A stretch of DNA of 7,321 bases from Clostridia bacterium (GTDB lineage: Bacteria; Bacillota_A; Clostridia; Oscillospirales; CAG-272), in NCBI GenBank assembly GCA_017501345.1, contig JAFVXC010000007.1:1-7321 (forward strand), written 5' to 3'. Below the pieces are notes generated by a model, which worked only from the letters and a program-made list of their open reading frames with translations, did no database searches and was not told the origin of the DNA. Positions 1 through 5,266 of the stretch are shown here, one piece after another. The position numbers and the translations under genes are program-made. Numbering within the stretch: position 1 is the stretch's first letter; every line of letters starts with the position of its first letter.

Positions 1-108
1 CCCGAGAATCGGACCCCCTCGGTCGAGCCTCGGGGGATCAACGATTCCCACCCCTGTTTTTGACGTAATGCACGTTGTGCTACAAAGATCTTCCACCCCC
101 TCACTCGC
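1..108. repeat. Left copy of a 108-bp exact direct repeat at the window ends
   Basis: These 108 bases are identical to the last 108 bases of the window (7214-7321), in the same orientation. Each copy contains a hairpin (6-47 here) whose arms GAATC/GATTC and CCCCC/GGGGG enclose a 13-nt loop, with a small internal loop and a one-base bulge, and a small palindrome GCAC-GTT-GTGC at 70-80. No gene is evident. The repeat either marks the overlap of a circular contig or is a dispersed element at which assembly stopped. Confidence 0.95.
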
Positions 109-226
109 GGACGGGAAGTGGAGCGAGTCATCGGGATCACCAAAGCGCTCCCCTACGAGGTGGTCAGGTTTCTGCCGTGTCGCGCTACCCGGAGCCTCCC
201 CCCTCACGTCCGAATAGGGGGTGGAA
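91..226. repeat. Nested inverted repeats, possibly a folded intergenic element
   Basis: An 11-bp perfect inverted repeat, TTCCACCCCCT at 91-101 and AGGGGGTGGAA at 216-226, encloses two further stems: ACTCGC/GCGAGT (103-108 with 123-128) and GATCACC/GGTGGTC (135-141 with 159-165, one G-T pair). The arrangement resembles a multi-branched fold. I do not recognise it as tRNA, SRP RNA, RNase P RNA or tmRNA. It begins inside the 108-bp terminal repeat, so it is probably part of a dispersed intergenic element rather than a gene. Confidence 0.4.
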
Positions 227-277
227 TTTGAAGCGGCGAGTTGAATCGAGCCGTTTCAAATTTCGGGGGTCCACGGT

Positions 278-427
278 CGGACTCGGAGAGAATCCGTAGG
301 GTTGCTTGGATTTTTGACCGAAAATGCGGATGCTCTCCCCCTCCTTCCCGAAAAGTTCTTGGAGATTCTCAAGAACCTTCTTTCAAGAAGGTTCTTGAGC
401 GGAGTCCGAGGCAGAGCCTCGGGAAAG
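278..427 (-). repeat. Dispersed 150-bp hairpin repeat, copy 1 (inverted)
   Basis: Read on the minus strand this matches the tandem copies at 6904-7054 and 7055-7193. It carries two hairpins: CCGAGGC/GCCTCGG with a 3-nt loop (406-422), and a 15-bp perfect stem with a 2-nt loop (368-399, outer arms CTCAAGAACC/GGTTCTTGAG). These are followed by the conserved words AATCTCCAAGAACTTTTCGG and CAAGCAACCCTACG. It lies in the opposite orientation to the copies at the right end, so the four genes are flanked by inverted copies. No coding capacity is credible; short open frames here read through hairpin arms. Confidence 0.9.
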
Positions 428-476
428 AGCCCTGCGAAAGGCAGAGCCCAGCAAAGGCACCGCCCTGCGAAAGGCA
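427..476. repeat. Three tandem 16-17 bp units
   Basis: Three consecutive units, 427-443, 444-459 and 460-476, share the pattern CCCTGCGAAAGGCA with small changes (CCCAGCAAAGGCA in the middle unit). The array adjoins the hairpin repeat copy 1. The stretch after it (477-511) contains further fragments of the same family, GGAACATCCGCGTT and CCCGAAAAGTTT, so the region is a mosaic of repeat pieces. No spacer structure, so not a CRISPR array. Confidence 0.75.
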
Positions 477-536
477 AGGAACATCCGCGTTCCCCCTTCC
501 CCGAAAAGTTTCTCACGGCATTCCTGCTTCCCCCTC

Positions 537-565
537 TTGACAAATGCGAAAAAGTATGCTATAAT
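537..565 (+). promoter_or_regulatory. Perfect sigma-A promoter of the CorC-type gene
   Basis: The -35 box TTGACA (537-542) and the -10 box TATAAT (560-565) are both exact consensus and separated by 17 bp. A TG one base before the -10 box adds an extended -10 element. Transcription should begin near 572, giving an untranslated leader of about 178 nt before the start codon at 750. A promoter this strong combined with a long leader suggests that output is limited after initiation. Confidence 0.9.
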
Positions 566-599
566 GACCATAAATACGAAGAAAGGATTTCTGTTTTAT

Positions 600-686
600 A
601 TGCTTTGCGACAGTAGCGACGGCAGTATATTGCCCCGATGTACTATCGATTTTAACAGAATATCTATGGAGATCAGCCTGCCGTAG
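600..686 (+). CDS. Possible 28-residue leader peptide
   Basis: An ATG at 600 opens a 28-codon frame (begins MLCDSSDGSILP) ending with TAG at 684-686. AAAGGA at 582-587 could be a ribosome binding site, though its 12-nt distance to the ATG is long. The stop codon falls in the apex of the downstream terminator hairpin, so a translating ribosome would block both the candidate antiterminator and the terminator. The peptide has no run of a single amino acid of the kind seen in amino-acid biosynthesis leaders. It may be chance. Confidence 0.2.
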   Translation: MLCDSSDGSILPRCTIDFNRISMEISLP

Positions 687-687
687 C
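616..687 (+). promoter_or_regulatory. Candidate antiterminator or riboswitch domain in the leader
   Basis: A 7-bp stem ACGGCAG (619-625) with CTGCCGT (678-684) can be extended past one G-A mismatch by GC/GC (616-617 with 686-687). Inside it, ATATT (627-631) can pair with AATAT (659-663) and CGAT (637-640) with ATCG (646-649). The 3' arm 678-684 is also the 5' part of the terminator at 671-709, so the two folds exclude each other, as in attenuators and transcriptional riboswitches. AGTAGC before and GCACGTCA after the stem recall words of the yybP-ykoY manganese riboswitch, but the rest of that consensus is missing. Class unassigned. Confidence 0.45.
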
Positions 688-709
688 ACGTCAGGGTTGG
701 TCTTTTTTT
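671..709 (+). terminator. Intrinsic terminator within the leader (attenuator)
   Basis: Paired segments GATC/GGTC (671-674 with 699-702), CCTG/CAGG (677-680 with 692-695) and CGT/ACG (682-684 with 688-690) form a hairpin with internal loops and the apex AGC. Seven T residues follow at once (703-709), and a second T-run lies at 712-717. It sits about 40 nt before the start codon of the CorC-type gene, so if active it would cut the transcript short. The stem is interrupted, so its strength is uncertain. Confidence 0.5.
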
Positions 710-749
710 GCTTTTTTCGTAAAATTTTATTTTTCTTTTGGAGGAAACT

Positions 750-2147
750 ATGGATATCCCCTTATGGCTGCAGATCGTTTTTCAGGTGCTTCTGCAGCTC
801 GTGCTCATCGCACTGAATGCAATCTTCGCCTGTGCCGAGATCGCGGTCATCGAGACCAAGGGCGCAAAGCTCGATAAGCTCGCGGAGGACGGAAACAAGC
901 GCGCGAAAAAGCTACGCCGTCTGACCGATAATCCCGCAAGATTTCTCGCCACCATCCAGGTCGCCATCACGCTCGCGGGCTTTCTCGGCTCGGCATTCGC
1001 GGCCGACAGCTTCAGCCATTACATCGTAGAGGGCTTTCAGAAGGTCCTCACCCCCGAGGACTTCGCGCGTTGGAGCGGTCTCATTGACACCGCCTCGGTC
1101 ATCGCGATCACGATCGTCCTCTCCTACGTCACGCTCGTTCTCGGCGAGCTTGTTCCGAAGCGTCTCGCAATGAAGAACAGCGAAAAGATCGCACTCGGAC
1201 TCACCCCGACGATCGCCTTCGTCGCCGTATTCTTCCGCCCCCTCGTCTGGCTTCTGACCGTCTCCACGAATGGCGTTCTCCGCCTGTGCGGCGTCAACCC
1301 GAACGAGGAGGAAAGCGAGGTCTCGGAGGAGGACATCCGTATGCTCGCCGATGCGGGCAGTGAGCAGGGCGTCATCGACGAGGAGGAGAACGCGATGATC
1401 CAGAACGTGTTCGAGTTCGACGACACCTCGGTTGGCGAGATCGCCACCCACCGCACCGAAATGACCGTTCTCTGGGAAGAGGACGGCGACGACGTGTGGG
1501 AAAACACCGTAAAGAACGAGATCCACGCCCACTATCCGATCTGTGCTGAGGACATCGACCACGTCACGGGCATCCTCAACGCAGAGATCTACCTGCGCCT
1601 CTCGGACAGAAGCCGCGCATCGGTAAAGAAGAACGCGATAAAGCAGCCCCACTTCGTCGCCGAGGTGATGAAGGCGAACGCCCTCTTCCGCGAGATGAAG
1701 CGCGACAAGATCGGTATGTCGATCGTTGTCGACGAGTACGGCGGCACCTACGGCGTCGTTACGCTGACCGACCTCGTCGAGCAGATCGTCGGTGACCTTG
1801 ACGAAAAAGAGACCGAAAACGATATCATCCCCACGGGCGAGGGCTTCTCGGTGTCGGGGCTTACAGAGCGCGAGGAATTCGAGGAGCACCTCGATATCGA
1901 CACCGAAAGCGACACCGCAACGGTCGGCGGCTGGGTTATGGAGCATCTCGAGAAGATCCCCGAGGTCGGAGACGAATTCGAATCGGACGGCGTCCGTGTC
2001 CGCGTCACCAAGACCGACGACAAGCGTGTGCTTGAGGTCTACGCCGAGCGTCTTGAAAGCGAGGACGATGAGGACGACGACGAAAAGGACCGCAGAAGGT
2101 CGAAAAATAAGGACAAAGAAAAAGAGACCGCCGTCCTTGACGACTGA
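750..2147 (+). CDS. CNNM/CorC-HlyC family membrane protein with CBS domains
   Basis: The 465-residue product has the standard architecture of the family often annotated as hemolysin or magnesium/cobalt efflux protein. An N-terminal DUF21/CNNM membrane domain (about residues 1-185, four hydrophobic segments) carries the typical LGELVPKRLA motif near 131-140. A CBS-domain pair follows (about 225-350, with VDEYGGTYGVVTLTDLVEQI), then a CorC_HlyC C-terminal domain (about 360-435). The tail after 435 is unusually charged, an acidic run followed by a lysine/arginine-rich segment. Known relatives take part in magnesium or other divalent-cation and sodium transport, with CBS domains sensing nucleotides; the substrate here is not known. 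The ATG at 750 is chosen because GGAGG lies 5 nt before it; an in-frame TTG at 738 would have that site inside the gene. It is transcribed alone from the 537-565 promoter through the attenuator-like leader, and ends at the shared terminator after it. Full length, no sign of damage. Confidence 0.93.
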   Translation: MDIPLWLQIVFQVLLQLVLIALNAIFACAEIAVIETKGAKLDKLAEDGNKRAKKLRRLTDNPARFLATIQVAITLAGFLGSAFAADSFSHYIVEGFQKVLTPEDFARWSGLIDTASVIAITIVLSYVTLVLGELVPKRLAMKNSEKIALGLTPTIAFVAVFFRPLVWLLTVSTNGVLRLCGVNPNEEESEVSEEDIRMLADAGSEQGVIDEEENAMIQNVFEFDDTSVGEIATHRTEMTVLWEEDGDDVWENTVKNEIHAHYPICAEDIDHVTGILNAEIYLRLSDRSRASVKKNAIKQPHFVAEVMKANALFREMKRDKIGMSIVVDEYGGTYGVVTLTDLVEQIVGDLDEKETENDIIPTGEGFSVSGLTEREEFEEHLDIDTESDTATVGGWVMEHLEKIPEVGDEFESDGVRVRVTKTDDKRVLEVYAERLESEDDEDDDEKDRRRSKNKDKEKETAVLDD

Positions 2148-2175
2148 TCTCTTCCCCACCATATATATATATAAG

Positions 2176-2215
2176 ACCCCCGCGAGTCGATATCGGCTCG
2201 CGGGGGATTTGTTTT
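2176..2215. terminator. Bidirectional terminator between convergent genes
   Basis: A 10-bp perfect stem CCCCCGCGAG/CTCGCGGGGG (2177-2186 with 2197-2206) can be extended inward by the complementary CGA/TCG of its loop. On the plus strand ATTTGTTTT follows, serving the CorC-type gene; on the minus strand TCTTATATAT follows, serving the DUF1854 gene, whose TAA stop (2214-2216) overlaps the plus-side T-tract. An (AT)n run lies at about 2161-2172. Confidence 0.9.
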
Positions 2216-2705
2216 AAAGATATGCAAACAAGAGATGTGTACTGCGCTTATCCATTGCAGTGCAGTCGGGGATCTCGTAACGGTTGTCGTTCGAGTCGCG
2301 GATGATGACACGGTTCGAGCCTTGAAAATGCTTGATGTCGCTGTGACGGCTTCTGATCTGAAACACGACCTCTCCGCGATCGGTCTCGACCGTCCACCTG
2401 AGCACACCGAACTTGTCCTCGCAGGAAATCACCCGCAGGATCTTCGGAATCATATAATACTCACTGAAGCACGCATCGAGCGCCGCCGCCGAGTCCGCAT
2501 CGAGCGCCCGCATATCGCGCACCATCGCGATCTCGCGCTCTCTCTCGTCGAGAAGCGATATGTAGGACGAGCCGTTCGTCAAGGGAAAGAGCCGCCGCGG
2601 CTCAAGCCCCTCATATACCGTTCCGTCCGCGAGCGTCAGCCGCACGAGATAGAGGTCGGTGCGTTCGATTTTTCCCGTTTCTCTGTCAACGTAAATTCTT
2701 CCCAT
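2214..2705 (-). CDS. DUF1854 family protein, partner of the ABC exporter
   Basis: The 163-residue soluble protein matches my knowledge of the DUF1854 family: the FPLTNGSSYISLLD segment (about 40-53), a central EYYMIPKILRVISCEDKFGVLRWTVETDRG-type stretch (about 83-112), the RSRHSDIK strand and the conserved ending RDSNDNRYEIPD...LD-type motif (about 136-155). DUF1854 proteins are encoded next to a dedicated ABC exporter and in some proteobacteria beside cyanophycin genes; their biochemical role is unknown. The true start is the ATG at 2705, preceded by AAGGAGG (2714-2720) at good spacing; the longer open frame reaching 2861 runs through the ABC gene and is spurious. The ribosome binding site overlaps the stop codon of the ABC gene, and the 13-nt gap implies one operon with coupled translation. 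Residues are well kept and length is normal. Confidence 0.88.
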   Translation of the reverse strand: MGRIYVDRETGKIERTDLYLVRLTLADGTVYEGLEPRRLFPLTNGSSYISLLDEREREIAMVRDMRALDADSAAALDACFSEYYMIPKILRVISCEDKFGVLRWTVETDRGEVVFQIRSRHSDIKHFQGSNRVIIRDSNDNRYEIPDCTAMDKRSTHLLFAYL

Positions 2706-2718
2706 TGTCTCCGCCTCC

Positions 2719-4992
2719 TTATTCAAAGCGCTCGGCACGGCGGGATTCCTCCGCCTCCTCGGACATCGACTGGATCTGCACAAGGCGGTAATATTTGCCC
2801 TTCTTTGCGAGGAGCTCCTGCGGTGTACCGCATTCGATGATCTCGCCGTTGTCGACCACAACGATCTTCGTCGCCTTCGACAGCGTCGATAGCCTGTGCG
2901 CGATCATAATGGTCGTCCGCCCGCTGATCAGGCGCTCGATCGCCTCCTGAATGAGGTGCTCGGTCTCGGAGTCCACAGATGCCGTCGCCTCGTCGAACAC
3001 AAGGAGCTTCGGGCTTCGCAACATCGCGCGTGCGATCGAGATCCGCTGCTTCTCACCGCCCGAAAGGCCGACGCCTCTCTCGCCGAGCACCGAATCGTAC
3101 CCGTCGGGCTGACGTACGATGAACTCGTGCGCGTTCGCGATATCCGCAGCGGCGATCACATCATCCACCGAAAAGCTGTCGTCACCGTAGGCGATGTTGT
3201 TGTAGATGGTATCGTGGAACATATGCGGCTCCTGTTGAACGTAGCCGATCTGCCCACGGTAATACTTCATATCGATCTTGCGGATGTCCACCCCACCGAC
3301 CGTGATCTTGCCGTGGTAATGGTCATAGTAGCGCAGAAGAAGATTGACGAGGGTCGTTTTACCCGAGCCCGTCGTACCGACGATGCCGACGATCTCCCCG
3401 GGCTCAATGCGCAGATTGATGTGATTCAGCACCTTCTTCGTACGGTCAAAGGAGAAGTTCACGTTCTTAAATTCAATCGCCCCACCGATGTCGGCATCCG
3501 TATTTCCCTTTCCGAAGTCGTGCTCGGGCTCGGCGTCGAGAATGTCGAGGATGCGCTCGACCGATGCCATCGCGTGCTGGGTCGAATCGGACAGATTCGC
3601 GAAGAAGTTGACCGGCCCGTAGAACATCGTCGCATAGGAGATAAAGGAAACGAGCAGACCGACCGAGATCGAGGCACCGGTACCGCTCACGAGACCGTCA
3701 ATGACGAGATTGCCGCCAAGCGCCCAGATGACCACACCGCCACAGCTCATCACACAGTTGACGATCGCGGGATAGGCGTTCAGGATCTTTCCCGCATGCG
3801 TGTCGGTCTTACGCCATTCCTCCACGCAGTCCCGAAACACCCCGACCGATTTCTTCTCATTCGTGAAGGACTTGACGACACGGATGCCGGGGAGCGTGTC
3901 GGTAAGCACCGATGTCACCGCCGTTGACCGCCGCCAGATCCTGCGGTAGAAGGGCGCGATCTTGATGCGGAAGATGCGCGAGCCGATCACGACGAGCGGA
4001 ACGGGAAAGAGCGAAAAGAGGGTCAGCTTCCAATCGATGCACAGCATCACCACGACGATGCCGATCAGCTTGAAGAACTGAATGACGACCTCCTGCGTGA
4101 TGCGGAGCATAAAGGACTGGATCGTCGCGGTATCTCCGCTGATGCGGTTGATCACGGCACCCGTCGAGGTCTTGTCGTAAAAGCGCATCGGAAGGTGCTG
4201 TGCCTTCTCGTAGACCTCGCACCGAAGCCGCGCCATAATCTTGTTGCCCGACACGCGGAGCATATAGCCCCGAATGCCCGATAGGAAATAATGCACGATG
4301 TGGATTGCAACGAGCGAGACCACGACGACCGAAAGCATCCGCCTGTCGCGGTTCGGAAGAATGTCGTCAACAAGCGTTTTCGTAAGCAATGGCGGCACAA
4401 GCGCGAGCGCCGTCACAAAAATCGAGATCAGCACCGACACCGTGAGCACAAGCATCTCGGGCTTCAGATATTCGACAAGCTTCCGAAAAAGCCTGCCCTT
4501 TTTCATACAGTGAATGCACGGAGCACCGGGCGCCGACAGCGTCCGTCCGCATTTCGGACAGACCGATAGGAGCTTCTCGTACACCGCCGCCATCGCGTCA
4601 AGCGCCTCCTCGGGGTCGGTTCCGTCACGGATCCCCTTGACGTATCCGAGCACCGCATCACACAGCGCGGCGACCGAGAAGGTGAAGCGGAAGACGTCAG
4701 AGAGGACGCCGTCCTTCGTGCGAAGCCGCATCACACCGTTGCCGTACATCCGCTTATTATAGATATCGAGGATGTCCGCAAACGTGTAGCGCTCGGAGCA
4801 TTTCTCCAATTCAAAATCATAGGTAAAGAGTGCAGACCGTGTGGCAAGCAGCACACACGTCCCATATCTTGCACGGTTGGAGATCTCTCCAACGACGGCA
4901 AAAACGATCTCATCCCCCTCTCTGCTGAGAGACTCGATGATCCCGATCTCACGATCGGTCAGCCTTTTGTTCGTCAAAAACGTAGTATCCAT
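2719..4992 (-). CDS. ABC exporter with N-terminal zinc-ribbon extension (DUF1854-associated type)
   Basis: The 757-residue half-transporter fuses membrane and ATPase domains. Residues 1-125 form a non-membrane domain that looks like a PH-type beta fold (inference). A zinc ribbon follows, C145-P-K-C148 and C159-I-H-C162. Six membrane segments lie between about 178 and 462. The nucleotide-binding domain is complete: Walker A GTTGSGKT (539-546), Q-loop near Q586-Q587, signature LSGGE (643-647), Walker B KLLVFDEAT (D667, E668), D-loop and H-loop H699. It should work as a dimer exporting an unknown substrate across the cytoplasmic membrane. The extended N-terminus plus the DUF1854 gene downstream place it in the family named cyanophycin metabolism-associated ABC transporter; no cyanophycin gene is present here. 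The ATG at 4992 has only a weak GAAGG next to it, while AGGAG further upstream suits an out-of-frame ATG at 5011. No other ATG is available upstream in frame before a stop. Confidence 0.93.
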   Translation of the reverse strand: MDTTFLTNKRLTDREIGIIESLSREGDEIVFAVVGEISNRARYGTCVLLATRSALFTYDFELEKCSERYTFADILDIYNKRMYGNGVMRLRTKDGVLSDVFRFTFSVAALCDAVLGYVKGIRDGTDPEEALDAMAAVYEKLLSVCPKCGRTLSAPGAPCIHCMKKGRLFRKLVEYLKPEMLVLTVSVLISIFVTALALVPPLLTKTLVDDILPNRDRRMLSVVVVSLVAIHIVHYFLSGIRGYMLRVSGNKIMARLRCEVYEKAQHLPMRFYDKTSTGAVINRISGDTATIQSFMLRITQEVVIQFFKLIGIVVVMLCIDWKLTLFSLFPVPLVVIGSRIFRIKIAPFYRRIWRRSTAVTSVLTDTLPGIRVVKSFTNEKKSVGVFRDCVEEWRKTDTHAGKILNAYPAIVNCVMSCGGVVIWALGGNLVIDGLVSGTGASISVGLLVSFISYATMFYGPVNFFANLSDSTQHAMASVERILDILDAEPEHDFGKGNTDADIGGAIEFKNVNFSFDRTKKVLNHINLRIEPGEIVGIVGTTGSGKTTLVNLLLRYYDHYHGKITVGGVDIRKIDMKYYRGQIGYVQQEPHMFHDTIYNNIAYGDDSFSVDDVIAAADIANAHEFIVRQPDGYDSVLGERGVGLSGGEKQRISIARAMLRSPKLLVFDEATASVDSETEHLIQEAIERLISGRTTIMIAHRLSTLSKATKIVVVDNGEIIECGTPQELLAKKGKYYRLVQIQSMSEEAEESRRAERFE

Positions 4993-5011
4993 ACCTTCGT
5001 TCGCGGTGCAT
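4949..5011 (-). CDS. Possible 20-codon upstream ORF overlapping the ABC start
   Basis: On the minus strand AGGAG followed by 9 nt leads to an ATG at 5011, a better-placed start signal than that of the ABC gene at 4992. The frame encodes MHRERRYGYYVFDEQKADRS and stops at 4949-4951, overlapping the first 44 nt of the ABC gene in another frame. It could regulate ABC translation by coupling, or be chance. No known leader peptide is recognised. Confidence 0.2.
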   Translation of the reverse strand: MHRERRYGYYVFDEQKADRS

Positions 5012-5086
5012 TCGACCGCTCTCCTTTTCTTTCTGGATTACTCGTGTACCCGTGAGCCTTCTGTTCCCTATTCAATTGTTTTTAGT

Positions 5087-5115
5087 ATGATACCATCAAA
5101 AAAAAGGGGTGTCAA
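5087..5115 (-). promoter_or_regulatory. Sigma-A promoter of the ABC/DUF1854 operon
   Basis: On the minus strand TTGACA (5115-5110) is followed after exactly 17 bp by TATCAT (5092-5087), with TGG just before it giving an extended -10 TGnTATCAT. Transcription should begin near 5080, about 88 nt before the ABC start codon. The -35 box lies in the loop and right flank of the terminator hairpin 5101-5124. Confidence 0.82.
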
Positions 5116-5124
5116 CCCCTTTTT
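5098..5124 (-). terminator. Bidirectional-type terminator downstream of spoVAF
   Basis: AAAAAGGGGT (5101-5110) and ACCCCTTTTT (5115-5124) form a 10-bp stem around a 4-nt loop, GTCA on the plus strand. Read on the minus strand the stem is followed by three more T residues, eight in a row, ending transcripts that come from spoVAF about 140 nt upstream. It has A- and T-tracts on both sides, so it could also act on plus-strand transcripts. Confidence 0.85.
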
Positions 5125-5199
5125 CGACATTTTTTGAAGAACGGCATTTCAAACAAAAAATTCCCGAAATATCATTGAATTCGCCGAAAGGTTTGGACA

Positions 5200-5228
5200 A
5201 ATCCGGAAAAGATGTTGTATGCCGGATT
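5200..5228. repeat. 7-bp inverted repeat with 15-nt loop
   Basis: AATCCGG (5200-5206) is complementary to CCGGATT (5222-5228). It lies in the 3' untranslated part of the spoVAF transcript, between the 5236-5258 hairpin and the terminator. No operator family is recognised. Confidence 0.4.
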
Positions 5229-5235
5229 CGGGATA

Positions 5236-5258
5236 ACTCCGAGGCAGAGCCTCGGAGT
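5236..5258. repeat. Solitary hairpin identical to the repeat-family core
   Basis: A 10-bp perfect stem ACTCCGAGGC/GCCTCGGAGT with a 3-nt loop begins 8 nt after the spoVAF stop codon. Its central 17 nt (5239-5255) are identical to the hairpin 406-422 of repeat copy 1. No T-run follows on either strand, so it is not a complete intrinsic terminator, but it may protect the 3' end of the transcript. Confidence 0.7.
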
Positions 5259-5266
5259 CATCCATC

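Noticed and set aside
120..200. Resemblance of GGTCAGGTTTCTG to the SRP RNA core GGTCAGGTCCGG
   Set aside because: The rest of the SRP loop (GGAAGCAGCC) is missing and the surrounding pairing does not fit.
427..476. Triple short repeat as a CRISPR remnant
   Set aside because: Units are directly adjacent with no spacers and no cas gene is present.
241..616. Several short open frames around repeat copy 1
   Set aside because: They run through hairpin arms on both strands and reappear in the same form at 6854-7309, which shows they are translations of the repeat.
572..749. Firm assignment of the leader to the yybP-ykoY manganese riboswitch
   Set aside because: Only the short words AGTAGC and GCACGTCA fit. 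GGGGAGUA is incomplete and the expected closing helix and further junction arms are not seen.
738..749. TTG at 738 as start of the CorC-type gene
   Set aside because: The GGAGG at 740-744 lies after it and at ideal distance before the ATG at 750.
912..2162. 416-codon open frame on the minus strand opposite the CorC-type gene
   Set aside because: It mirrors the codon-position bias of the GC-rich real gene, has no recognisable domain and no start signal.
2896..3927. 343-codon plus-strand open frame opposite the ABC gene
   Set aside because: Antisense shadow of a gene whose motifs are all intact; its composition (many D, R, H, V) is typical of reversed coding DNA.
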